From assembly GCA_014084085.1 (NCBI GenBank), contig NPFB01000172.1, positions 7,645 through 32,214 of the forward strand: 24,570 nucleotides of DNA, in the 5' to 3' direction. Below are positions 1-9,119 of the stretch, piece after piece. The notes under the pieces are model-generated. The model was not told the DNA's origin and did not search any database. It saw only the letters and a program-made list of their open reading frames with translations. Made by a program: the position numbers and the translations under genes. The stretch is from Hondaea fermentalgiana (lineage: Eukaryota > Sar > Bigyra > Thraustochytrida > Thraustochytriidae). Every line of letters begins with the position of its first letter. Positions within the stretch are counted from its first letter, which is position 1.

Positions 1-2040
1 CGCGACGCGGGATATTGCCGTTGGAGAGCACGTCCTCTCGGTGCCTGCGGCGCAGGGAGCTGGGCGAAAGGAAGACGGGCCCGGCCTGCGCTTCGCGTCG
101 CAGCGACATGCCGCGGGGTAGCCGGCAGCGACTCAAGCGCCGTGTGCGCGTTGAGAATCCGGAGAGCTTTTCGAGTCGGGCGCAGTCGGGCCTCACACGC
201 TGCGGGGACGCGCTGTGTGGGGGATCTGTGTGCTATCGCGACGCCGGTGTGGTCGCCGCCCGTCCACAGCTGCGCGCCTGCCAGCGCCTCTCGCAGAGTC
301 AACGCAGAGTCAAAGCTCCCCTTTTGGCTCCTTTGCGGCGCCCTGCATTGCCTAGGCGTGCCTCACCCCTGGGCCTCAAACCGGGGGCCGCGCGCCGCGC
401 CGCCGAGCCCCCCGCCTTCCACCTCGCTGCGCCCCGCTGTGCCAACTGCTGTCGCCCAGTCCGTTTCCCTCCAGGCTCGGTGGATCCGGGTTGCGCATAT
501 AGGTCTCTTTCATGAATAATATAAGTCGCTTACGTGTGTTGTGCGCTTCGCGAATGCCGCGGGGTCTCGGAGCAGAGTTGCCACGTCCATGCCGCCGGGT
601 CCAGTCGGGCCCGTCCCTCCCTACTTTCCCTATTCCTCTTCCTTGCCAAGTAGCTCATCTTTTAGCGCAGCTCCTCCGGCCGGACCCTGTGCCAGCATAG
701 CTTTGTCCCGCTGCAGAGGCCACGACGCGCTCCGCGATGCCTGGCTAGCTAGGCCCCCCTTTGCCCCCCCCCTCGCCGCACCTCGGTCGCAGCGACGGCG
801 ACGGTCAAGTCCTCTGGCACTGTGGCTGCAAGTTTGTAGCAGTGGGTAGGATGGCTTGTGACGGGATCGGGCAATGAAAAGCCAAAACAAGGACACGGAA
901 ACTTGTAAAACGTCTCCTCCAGCCACGGCCGGCCGCCATGCGCCGTCGCCAACCAACTTGACGCCGCCGTGCGTGTTCGGCCACTGCCTCCAACGGCGAC
1001 TCGCGCCGCGACTCATGCCATGTGCAGGGAGGGTTGGTCGCTGCAGCTGCTGCTCCTTCGTCCTCGCAGTTCGTTCTTGCTTGGCCGACCAACGGCCCGA
1101 GTCCTAGTTGGCAACGGAAGGAGCAAGAGCAGAAGGCGGCGCTGGATTCGTCGCCGTCTCCGGCACGCACGCGCTGTACGCACCACGACCTATCTGACTG
1201 CTCGACGTCGGGGACGGACGCTGCGGCGCGGCGGCCGCCAGAATGAGCTCGGCCTCCGCAGCAGGGGGGGAAGAATCAAGAGGCCGCTGTGGTGGCCGCG
1301 GAGAGCCCCGCGGCGTCGAGGATGCAAGCGGCCAGCTGCGGCGCGCGCCAGGCCTGCCTCTCCCGCTGCGGCCTTAGGTTCTGAGGCCGCCTGCGTCCTC
1401 GGTCGAGGCCGGCCGGCGAGGGCGCGTAGGCCTCGGCGCGCTCGCATCGCAGGGGCGGCGCCGCAGCGCGCCGCAGGGTGGGGGGCGTGGCGCAGCGCCT
1501 GACTCACCACACAAGACCCGCAGCAGGCACTGGGTAATGGTGTACGCAGATAAGCGCCCGCAGCGTTCCCCTAGATGGATTTATGCAGAATGCGTGATTC
1601 TCTTTTAGTCACAGCTACGTAGCAGCTACACCACCACTGCTGCGGCTCCGCTGCGGACGCGTGCGTCCTGCGCGGCGGAGTTCGCCGTGGCTGCTTGCTT
1701 ACTGCACAGTGCTCCCGCCTGCTTCTTCCCCAGCAGCGGAGTCAATCCTCGATCTTTCCTTCCTCGACGCCGCTCGCTGCAACGTCGAACGGCCGCCCTG
1801 GCGCATCACGGGGCACAGGCCGATCGACCTGCGCGCCGCCGCCCGCGGCGTCCTCCGGCTGCCGTCAGAGCGGCCGCCACGCCGCCCCTTGCACCAGCAT
1901 CGAGCTCGATCCGCTTTCGCTTTCTTTTCCCGCAGCCGCCGCCTCACCGCAGTGCGGCGGGAATAGCTGTGAACACCCGCCTGCGGCTTAGGGAAACAAA
2001 GCAAGTAAGGGTGCGTCTGCTCCGTCGATATCCTATCGGC

Positions 2041-2128
2041 CTCCTCTTCCTCCCTCCCTTCCCCTCTCCTTCCTCGCCCTTTCCCCCTTTCACCCTCTCA
2101 CCTTTTCACCCTTCTTCCTCCCGCCCCA
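2041..2128. repeat. Pyrimidine (C/T) tract
   Basis: Almost every base on the + strand is C or T, with only a handful of purines. It precedes a purine tract on the same strand by about 150 bp. Such tracts can form triplex DNA or act as core-promoter or 5' UTR elements. Its role here is unknown. Confidence 0.7.
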
Positions 2129-2273
2129 CTAGGGCGCGCCGCGCCGACCTTCTGCGCTCGGACCTGTGGCGCCGGCAGCGGTGGCGGTCCGCTGCGCCGC
2201 GACTCATCGCGCCCTGGCCTCTTGCTCCCTTCCCTGCTCTGCTCCCGCTCCTCCGCCTGTCTCGAGCGGCAGC

Positions 2274-2330
2274 GGAAAGGAGAGGAGAGGAGAGGTCAGG
2301 AGAGGAGAGGGAAGGGAAGGAGGAGAAGGA
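2274..2330. repeat. Purine (GGAGA-type) tract
   Basis: The + strand is all A/G except for a TC at 2296-2297, built from repeated GGAGA/GGAAG units. It is the strand-reversed counterpart of the pyrimidine blocks at 2041-2128 and about 2213-2270, so a transcript across this segment could fold back on itself. Confidence 0.75.
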
Positions 2331-2348
2331 TGCAGGCGCAGGCAAGGC

Positions 2349-2370
2349 GGGCGGGAGGGGGGGAGGAGGG
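2349..2370 (+). other. Potential G-quadruplex motif
   Basis: Four or more runs of at least three G are separated by 1-4 bases within 22 bp on the + strand. The sequence fits the usual G3+N1-7 pattern. Its position in the putative promoter or leader of the downstream AP2 gene makes a regulatory role possible but unproven. Confidence 0.5.
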
Positions 2371-2404
2371 CCGTTGGGCGCACGAACGCACGCACGAACG
2401 GAAA

Positions 2405-2438
2405 GCAGGCAGGCGGGCAGGCAGGCAGGCAGGCGGCA
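2405..2438. repeat. (GGCA)n tetranucleotide array
   Basis: About eight near-perfect GGCA units lie just after a short (ACGC/ACGA) stretch at about 2379-2400. A similar GGCA array recurs at 3301-3320. Confidence 0.8.
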
Positions 2439-2560
2439 GCTGAGGGGCCAGAGGGGGAGGAACGGCGAGGAGTGAGGGAGGAGTGCGGGGGAGGGGAGAA
2501 GCGAAGGGACCGCGCCAAAGCGACGGACACGCCACGCCGCGCCGCGCCTCTCTGCTTGGC

Positions 2561-2593
2561 CGCGTCCGCGTCCGCGTCTGCGTCCGCATCCGC
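2561..2593. repeat. (CGCGTC)n hexanucleotide array
   Basis: About five degenerate CGCGTC/TGCGTC units are arranged in tandem. No coding frame is associated with them. Confidence 0.7.
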
Positions 2594-2674
2594 CCCTGCT
2601 TTGCCTTGCCTGGGTGGGCCCCCCCTCGCTCCCTCCCTCGCCCGTCACGCGGCCGGCCGCTCGCAGCCAGCTGC

Positions 2675-2718
2675 AGCCTGCCAGCCAGCCAGCCAGCCGG
2701 TCGGCCAGCCAGTCAGTC
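2675..2718. repeat. (CCAG)n tetranucleotide array
   Basis: Tandem CCAG units with a few substitutions (CCGG, CAGT). The complementary strand reads CTGG. Confidence 0.75.
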
Positions 2719-3300
2719 TTTTAGTGCAGCGAGGCAGTAGGGTAGGGGATCAAGTAGGCGCGGGAGAGGACGACTGCGACGGAGAGCAGGCGGGGCTAGG
2801 GGCCTCTTGGGCAGTAGCCACGCAGCTGCGGCGGACGACGCAGCGAAAGTGCCGGCGTTTGCCGCCCACGACGGCGAATCCCACAGCACTCACCCCACAC
2901 ACCCCAGTTAGCTGCCAAACCTGATCCGCGCCACCCTCCCATCACCGCACGTACGCGCAGATACACTGCGGGGAACATATGCCTGTAGAGGTTGGCTGAT
3001 CCCATTGTGGTAGCCCCACACCCGCTCCGCTGCGGCGACGCACGCAGCTAACTCCGCTGATCCGTCGCAGTTCCGACGAGAGTTAGCAGCTCCGCGACAC
3101 ATCGCGTAGAGGGCAGTGTACGGCTTCTATTCGTGGGGGGAGCCCGCAACCAACCGCAGCCACCTCCCAGTTTCACGCAGCTATCACTGCGACGGAATCA
3201 AAAACGCCTCCCGCAGCCCCGCACGCCTCCCCTTACAGGTCAGCCGCCCGAGTCAAGCCGCCGCAGACAGGGGAATGAATGCAGGAAGCGAGGGAAGCGA

Positions 3301-3320
3301 GGCAGGCAGGCAGGCAGGCA
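3301..3320. repeat. (GGCA)n tetranucleotide array, second copy
   Basis: Five perfect GGCA units, the same unit as the array at 2405-2438. Here it precedes rather than follows the ACGC/CTCG arrays. Confidence 0.8.
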
Positions 3321-3376
3321 GAGCGCCAGCCAGAGGGCCAACAAACAAAACACCAGCCAGCTGGAGACCGCGCCGC

Positions 3377-3472
3377 GCACGCTCGCACGCTCGCTCGCTT
3401 GGACGCGCGCAAGCTCGCTCGGGAGCTCGCGAGGACGCACGCACGCACGCACGCTCGCTCGCTCGCAGGCGA
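3377..3472. repeat. (ACGC)n and (CTCG)n arrays
   Basis: Interspersed tandem CGCTCG, CACG and ACGC units, with the cleanest run at about 3431-3466: ACGCACGC repeats followed by CTCGCTCG repeats. Alternating purine-pyrimidine CG/CA content could favour Z-DNA. There is no coding evidence. Confidence 0.7.
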
Positions 3473-3868
3473 CGCAGACGGCGGGCAGGCCAGGCAGGCA
3501 TCCATTCGCTCATACATTTCTCCTTCACGCAGCCGCGCACGACAAGGCGCATCTCGTCTTGCGAGGCCCTACGCTGCTCCAAGGCAAGGCGCAGGCGAGA
3601 GGTAAAGGGCAGAGAGGAGCGGCACGCTGGCGAGGACGAAAACAACGACTGCTCTCGCACGCACCCAGGCGCCCAAACGTCCAGGGACTGCCCCAAGTAC
3701 GCGCAAGGTCGCATCTCTGCTCAGCGCGACGCCAAAGACGCCAGTCAGCCGAATAACCCAACGTCTGACCAACCTAAAGCTTAATCGCCGCCCCGTGACC
3801 TCGCTCTCTCTGCCAAGCCTTTCGCGAGGCGCGGCGGCCTCGAGGCGCTCCTCATCGAGGGGCTCATC

Positions 3869-4356
3869 ATGATGTCCTCACAAGCAAGTATGCAGGGCAG
3901 CAGCTCCAATAATGTCCAACACAACAGCAACAACAACGTAAACAACATGGCCTCATATCCCATGTATCCTCAATACTTTCTGCCCGGCCAGCAGCAATCG
4001 CAGGCCCAAACGCAAAACGGCAACAACATGACGACCTTCTCAACCGCCTCAAACGGAGGCACCTCCATGAATGGTGGGGATGGGCCTTACTTTTTCGTCC
4101 CTCAAATGGGATCTTCCCTCATGAACGGCTTTCAGGCTGGCAACGCTATGTTTTCGCAGCAACAGCAGCCACAACAGCAGGTGTCCATGACCATGAACTT
4201 GCCCCGGCAACTCCAGCAACAACTTCAACCTTACCAGCAAACTTCCTCGGACGACAACGCAGCAGACTTGCCCAACACGACCTCCAACCAAGCGCAGTCT
4301 CACTTTCTTCAAGAACAGCAGCAGCAGCAGCAGCAGCCCTTGCAGCAACCCTTGCA

Positions 4357-4387
<31 letters not shown>

Positions 4388-5025
4388 CAACAGCAACAGC
4401 AGCAGCAGCAACAACAACAACAGTCGCAACAACACAATAACGCAAAATCCACGAGCGAATCTCACGATCCTGTGGTCATGGATGCTCCCGTTGGCATGAC
4501 TGTTGCGGGTGTTCTCTTTGTGCCCACGCAAGAGAGCCCTCCCGGCACCCAACCTCAGCTCGTCCAAGTCTCTCCTGAGCAGGCCTCGGCATCCAGCATC
4601 ATCATCAAAAAGGCTGCGGGATCCGTCGCCCCCTCGTCACCTCCTCCTGCTACAATGACGGTCGCTGGACTCTCGAGCCTCTTGCCTGGTGCCGGTATGC
4701 AAAGCAACAACCCAAGCAACACGAGCAAGTCCAACTTTGACATGTCCAACCAGAGCGACGACAACGATAGCAATGGGTCCGCATCCAGTGGCTCGGGTAG
4801 CGGTGGGAATCGCAACGGCGCAAGTACGGCCAGCTATCTGAGTAGCAGCAACTGTAGCACCGTGCGCAACGACAAAACCGCAAACCAAAAGGCCTCCGAT
4901 CATGCCAAGAGCACCGTCAGTAGCACCAGCAGTAGCAGTCGCCGCAACAACAGCAACAGTGTCAACACCAGCAATAGCAACAGCAACAACAATCCCAGCA
5001 CGGAAACCAACTCCATTGCAAACGG

Positions 5026-5063
<38 letters not shown>

Positions 5064-6178
5064 GCAACTTCAACTCCATCTTCACCCCACACGTCAACGC
5101 CTTTCTCCAACAAATGGGAAAAGACTTTACGCGCCCCTTTCCTCCCGCATCCAATCAGCCTGCATCGTCTCAGGCATCACAGAATGCGCCCGCAATGGTG
5201 CAAGTTCCTGTGCCCACCCAGGGGCAAAACATGAACCAGCAGCTCGGTTTCGCCCACAATCACCCGCACGCCCACCACATGCAAGCGCAGAGCATCCCCC
5301 ACTTTGTCCCCATCTTTGACAGGAGCTCGCCGAACGGCCAACCCGTGCTGGTCGGCCACCAGCTCACCCACATGAGCATCATGCCGACCGATAACATGTA
5401 CGACCTCTCCAAGCGTCGCTTCAACACCTCAAGCTCCAAGTACCGTGGCGTCTCCTGGCATCGCCGCGACCGCAAGTGGCTCGCGCGCACCTGGATTAAC
5501 GGCCGCATCGAACACCTCGGCTGCTTCCGTTCCGAAGAAATGGCCGCTCTGGCCGTCGATCTTCGCACCATTGAGCACTTCGGCGAAAGCCGCAAGGAGC
5601 TCAACTTCCCCGACCCGCACGAGCGCAAGCGCCTCAAAGAAATCTTTTCCAAAACCGGAGAATTTAAACTTCGCTCTGCAGAAGACCTCGCGCAGCGCGC
5701 AACCTCCAACACATCATCGACAAATGGTAAGGCTTCCAGCGATGGCAACGGGTCCACGAGTGGAAGCAAGGAAACCAGTGAAACGGACACGCCGCCCTCC
5801 GAGGCAGGCAACGCAACAGCCAAGCCCTCTTCCAAAGAGGGCTCCACCTCGCGCAGCTCACAGGGCAGCACAAATACCGGCTCTGGCGAAGAAGACGACA
5901 GTGGCAAGGGCGACGCTGACGAGGCGATCGCACACTCTGTTGGACCCAAAATCTCCGTCATCGAACGCGATAAGTCCGACTACTCGCGCGTCAGCGACTC
6001 GAGCTCGAACGGCAGCACTGGAAAGCGCTCACAGGGGTCTGGCTCCCCCACAGCTTTTCATAACACCACGGCGTCCAAGAGGCCCTCGTCGTCTTCTTCA
6101 GCCTTTGCAGGCTTGCCACCTAGCAAGCGCTCCAAGTCAGATCCCGCGACTGTGCAGCGGAAAAAATCGGCGGCATGA
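3869..6178 (+). CDS. AP2-domain putative transcription factor with polyQ/Asn/Ser-rich disordered regions
   Basis: A 769-residue uninterrupted frame that opens with two consecutive ATG codons and ends in TGA. Residues about 525-583 form one AP2/ERF-type DNA-binding domain: YRGVSWHRRDRKW, then a LGCF segment, an EEMAALAVD helix and a closing LNFP. In known families this fold is a three-stranded sheet plus helix that reads GC-rich DNA in the nucleus. The rest is low complexity: polyQ near residues 150-190 and 387-397, and Ser/Asn/Thr-rich stretches. The last 40 residues carry basic clusters (KRPSSS, PSKRSKS, QRKKSAA) that could be nuclear localisation signals. A short element, MTVAG, appears twice, at residues 210 and 263. 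No second AP2 repeat is visible, so it is not the double-AP2 plant type. The DNA target is unknown. An unusually long gene-free region lies upstream. Confidence 0.9.
4317..4432 (+). repeat. CAG/CAA tract encoding polyglutamine
   Basis: A mixed CAG/CAA array inside the AP2 gene encodes about 35 Gln, interrupted early by two Pro-Leu pairs and late by Ser. CAG dominates the first part and CAA interruptions the second. Long CAG runs like this can vary in length between strains. Confidence 0.9.
5029..5062 (+). repeat. Second CAG tract encoding polyglutamine
   Basis: A nearly pure CAG run encodes about eleven Gln in the AP2 protein, about 125 residues before its DNA-binding domain. Confidence 0.9.
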
Positions 6179-6656
6179 TTTATTTGATTGACGCCATTTC
6201 TTCCTTTGCTTGCGCGCTCTACAAAATTTCCATGGTAAACTAAAATCCCTTTGGCCCTGACTGATAGATCCTAACCCGATGAACCTGACGACCCCATGCA
6301 TACATAACTTTCGCTTTGATTTTCTAGTTGGTGGAAAGAAGAGGAAGGGAGAACGGGAGCCCATCTGCAAGGACTTTCTCCAGAGTTCCTCCGGCTGTGA
6401 TAATGATAATGAGGATCACCGCCCGATTCATTTCATTTTCTCGTCGTTTGCTTTCGCCTCTCCTTACGTTTGAACGACGCAACCAAACAGGACGCAACGC
6501 AAAAGTCAACGGGTCATTGATTTCGCATGTCTGTGTGCAAAGAAATGACACATTTGTAGTTATAGCCACAACTCACTTGTGTCACATTTGTGGTTGTTTG
6601 GTGAGACGAATGGAGTGGAAAAGCAGTCCTTGTTCGAGTCCGGTTGGGAAAACATC
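6179..6656. other. Intergenic spacer between the AP2 gene and the dioxygenase gene
   Basis: AT-richer than its neighbours and without a supported gene. Just before the downstream ATG there is a direct repeat, CACATTTGTAGT (6549-6560) and CACATTTGTGGT (6583-6594). It overlaps an inverted pair, TGACAC (6546-6551) and GTGTCA (6579-6584), and a small CACAA/TTGTG hairpin (6567-6581). These sit 60-110 bp upstream of the start codon and could be promoter or leader elements. Confidence 0.5.
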
Positions 6657-8276
6657 ATGGCGAGCTTCGTCGACGCCGAGGATGCGCTCGAGGAGACTTG
6701 GACGAAACAGCTCGCATTGCTGAGCAAGCACATGTCTCCCGAGGCCGCAAAGAAACACCTCGAGCAGGAACGCGCTCGAAGACGCTTTAAAGAAGAGCTG
6801 CGCGTTTGCAGGATGCTCATCGACGCCGAGACTTGGCGCGACGACGCCTCGTGCTGCGAGCGCGACCTCCGTCTCTGTCACGCCGCCGCCCTCGAGGGCC
6901 TCGGCCGCCGCGACAATGCCATCCTCGCCCTGCGCGAGGCGCTCTTGTCGGCACCCGCAGACCCAGACTACGCACTCTTGCTCGCCAAGCTCCTTTTCAA
7001 AGCCAACCGCAAGGAAGAGGCCCTGCAGCATTGCCTCGCTGTCTGCGAGCTGCGCCCCTCCTCTGACGCGCGCGAGGCCGACGTTGTAGCTGACGCTTTT
7101 CACCTCGCTGGCTGGATCAAAATACACGCCGATCACCACACTGCCGCCTACGCGCTCTGGCGTCAAGGCCATCGCGTCGTGCCCCACTGCCCTGTGCTCC
7201 GCCGTCAAGCAGCCAAACGAGCGTGCTGGGATGACCCCGAGCCTCACACAGACCCTCTCGCCAACGAAACATTGTCATCAACCACCATCACCTCCACCTC
7301 GAATCATCGACCTGCCGACGTCGCAGTAGCTATGCATGATCTTGTTGGGTCCGCGCCCGTGCCGACAGACTTTGATGCCTTTGCCGTACACCCTACGCGT
7401 CGTCATTGCACGCCCGCCCTTGCTCTTTTTGCACCAGAAACACAAAACAATGAGCTCGTTTTTCGCTCCAAAACACCCGTGCTCACGGAGAGCGAGTGCA
7501 CAAATGTGTTGCGCTGCGTCAATGACTTCCACGCCACAAAGCGAGACGGCGTGTGGTCCACTGTGCGTCACTCGAGCGTGCCAACCACTGACATCGCAGT
7601 TGAGGACATTCCCGCGTTGCGACCCTGGCTTCGCCGTTTGCTCGAAACCCGTCTCTATCCAATGCTCGCACACGCCTACCCAAGACTTGCCGACGGCAGC
7701 TCTACAGTTGCAGAGGATGGCTCCACCCGCATGCGTGTTCACGATGCGTTCATTGTGCGTTATGATGCCGAAAAGGACAAATCCTTTTCTCTGCCCGAGC
7801 ATCGCGACACCTCTTCCATGAGCTTTACGCTCGCATTGAATCAACGAGGCGTCCACTTCGAGGGTGGCGGGACCTGGTTCGAAGCTCTTGGCCCTGATGG
7901 CCAAGGCAAGGTCGTCACCGCAGATCAGGGCCATGCCGTCGCCTTTGCAGGACCGCTTCGACACGCGGGCTTCCCCATCACGTCGGGAACCCGGATCATT
8001 CTTGTTCTTTTTCTCTACGTCGATGACTTCCAGTATGGCCCTCTTGTTAATGATTACGTGCAGGCGCACGGATGCGACTTGTGTAACGAGCCGCGCGAAA
8101 AGGAACAAGATCAAGGTCAGGACCTGGACAAGGAGGAGGCAAAAGAGTGTCGCGCTAGTGACTCCAAGGAGAGAAAGAAGCCTTCGGGTGATGACCCCGG
8201 AGGCTTTGTCGTCTATAATCAGACCGTCGAGCTCGTCAACATGCTCAATAAGTCAGTGCCTTCTGTGCTGGACTGA
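6657..8276 (+). CDS. TPR-like plus prolyl-4-hydroxylase-type 2OG-Fe(II) oxygenase
   Basis: A 539-residue protein. I chose the ATG at 6657 because its context (ATCATGG) is good and the frame upstream has no other plausible ATG and reads through AT-rich spacer. Residues about 60-165 are helical with TPR-like pairs (AAALEGLGRRDNAILALREA, then LLAKLLFKANRKEEALQHC). The C-terminal half has the hallmarks of the P4Hc branch of 2-oxoglutarate/Fe(II) dioxygenases: the iron ligands H382 and D384 (EHRDTSS), a GGGTWFE strand, the distal iron ligand H436 (RHAG) and, ten residues later, the 2OG-binding R446 (GTRII). All expected catalytic residues are present, so it is probably active as a hydroxylase. The substrate is unknown. 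The last 60 residues are charged and poorly conserved-looking. No signal peptide is evident, which suggests a cytosolic or nuclear enzyme. Confidence 0.88.
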   Translation: MASFVDAEDALEETWTKQLALLSKHMSPEAAKKHLEQERARRRFKEELRVCRMLIDAETWRDDASCCERDLRLCHAAALEGLGRRDNAILALREALLSAPADPDYALLLAKLLFKANRKEEALQHCLAVCELRPSSDAREADVVADAFHLAGWIKIHADHHTAAYALWRQGHRVVPHCPVLRRQAAKRACWDDPEPHTDPLANETLSSTTITSTSNHRPADVAVAMHDLVGSAPVPTDFDAFAVHPTRRHCTPALALFAPETQNNELVFRSKTPVLTESECTNVLRCVNDFHATKRDGVWSTVRHSSVPTTDIAVEDIPALRPWLRRLLETRLYPMLAHAYPRLADGSSTVAEDGSTRMRVHDAFIVRYDAEKDKSFSLPEHRDTSSMSFTLALNQRGVHFEGGGTWFEALGPDGQGKVVTADQGHAVAFAGPLRHAGFPITSGTRIILVLFLYVDDFQYGPLVNDYVQAHGCDLCNEPREKEQDQGQDLDKEEAKECRASDSKERKKPSGDDPGGFVVYNQTVELVNMLNKSVPSVLD

Positions 8277-8585
8277 GTCATGAACACAGCGTTGGCCTCC
8301 TATGAAATGAGCAACTACGCCCTCTTGTCATTCTCTTGGCGCTTACCACTTGTGAAATACGCAATCGTTTCTGACGTCTTCGTCACTGAGCAGGATTTCT
8401 GTAATGACCATGGGTTCGACTTGCGGAATCCTCAAGATTAAACTACAATGAATTGATGATCAAACAAAGTGTGATACACAATGACTCGGAGAAGTTGTTC
8501 CTGTCCCAGTCACGAGCCCAACGGCCAGAGAGAAGAGAAGATGTTGGAGAACAATGCATGTCACCAGCGACACTCTTGAGTTTGC

Positions 8586-8650
8586 AACGCGACGCAACGC
8601 AACGCAATGCAACGCAACGCAACGCAACGCCATGCCACGCCACGCCACGC
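8586..8650. repeat. (AACGC)n/(CACGC)n pentanucleotide microsatellite
   Basis: Thirteen consecutive 5-bp units: nine AACGC-type units (one GACGC, one AATGC), then CATGC and three CACGC. The phase is perfect throughout. It is non-coding and lies upstream of the TCP11-family gene. Confidence 0.9.
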
Positions 8651-8826
8651 CGCTTCGTCTTTTCACCATACTTTACCATCGCCTCCCCGTGCGACCCGGC
8701 CCAAGTCGGCGGCCTTTGCTCGTGCTCACAAAACGTGAACCCCCAGCGCACCGAGGCCTCTCGACCGGCCAGCCTCCGCTCCGAAAAGCAACGAGCAACC
8801 ATCGATGCCCTTCACGGCACGTTGCT

Positions 8827-8850
8827 CGCGTTGGCCATCGCGTTGGCCAT
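8827..8850. repeat. 12-bp perfect tandem duplication
   Basis: CGCGTTGGCCAT occurs twice without spacing. It may be a recent slippage product or a duplicated factor site in the promoter or leader of the next gene. Confidence 0.8.
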
Positions 8851-9119
8851 GCATCTCGCCTCGCCCAGCAGTTTCCCACCGATCTTGGCCTCTTCAGCCC
8901 GCTCCTGGGTCACTTGAGAGCGCCCGCACCGCGATGTTTCTCGAAGGAATCAAGGCTCGTTCATTGTCCGGTCCCGGATTCTCAACCGTCGAAGCGCGGC
9001 AGTTCCTGATCGAGCGCCGCCCGGCCGACGCAGCGACGCGGCGCGAGCAGCAGGCTGGACGTACGCGCGGCGAGAGCGGGAGCGGGAGCGGGAGCGGGAG
9101 CGAGAGCGGGGGCGAGAAC

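Larger units (their letters stand above)
1..3868. other. Long GC-rich gene-free region upstream of the AP2 gene
   Basis: No reading frame here looks like a real protein. Open frames occur on both strands, but their translations are Arg/Ala/Pro/Ser-rich and low in complexity, as expected when GC-rich DNA lacks stop codons, and none shows a recognisable domain. The stretch holds several simple-sequence arrays (listed separately), alternating purine-rich and pyrimidine-rich blocks, and a small AT-richer island near 495-530 containing GCATATAGG. It most likely combines promoter, 5' UTR and intergenic DNA for the gene at 3869. An unrecognised spliced gene or non-coding RNA cannot be excluded from sequence alone. 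Confidence 0.6.
8277..9119. other. Intergenic or leader region upstream of the TCP11-family gene
   Basis: There is no separate gene here. It contains a pentanucleotide array (8586-8650), a 12-bp tandem duplication (8827-8850) and a GGGAGC array (about 9073-9112). The downstream frame is open from 8805, with in-frame ATGs at 8805 and 8934, so part of this region may be translated. The 8805-8933 segment translates into a Trp/Arg/Pro/Ser-rich sequence that does not look like protein. Confidence 0.5.

Noticed and set aside
1687..2475. 262-codon + strand frame in the upstream region
   Set aside because: It crosses pyrimidine and purine simple-sequence tracts. Its product is a low-complexity Arg/Pro/Gly/Glu string without domain signal, and several other frames over the same bases are equally open.
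2106..2648. 180-codon - strand frame in the upstream region
   Set aside because: The translation consists of repeat-derived Pro/Ser/Leu/Ala stretches from the same tandem arrays. There is no independent support for a gene.
3116..3784. 222-codon + strand frame just before the AP2 gene
   Set aside because: The translation is Arg/Ala/Gln-rich and reads the GGCA and ACGC arrays. It ends before the AP2 ATG and shows no domain. A spliced upstream exon cannot be excluded but is not supported.
6630..6650. TTCGAGTCC resembling a tRNA T-arm (B box)
   Set aside because: No matching A box, acceptor stem or anticodon arm is found at proper spacing on either strand, so no tRNA is called.
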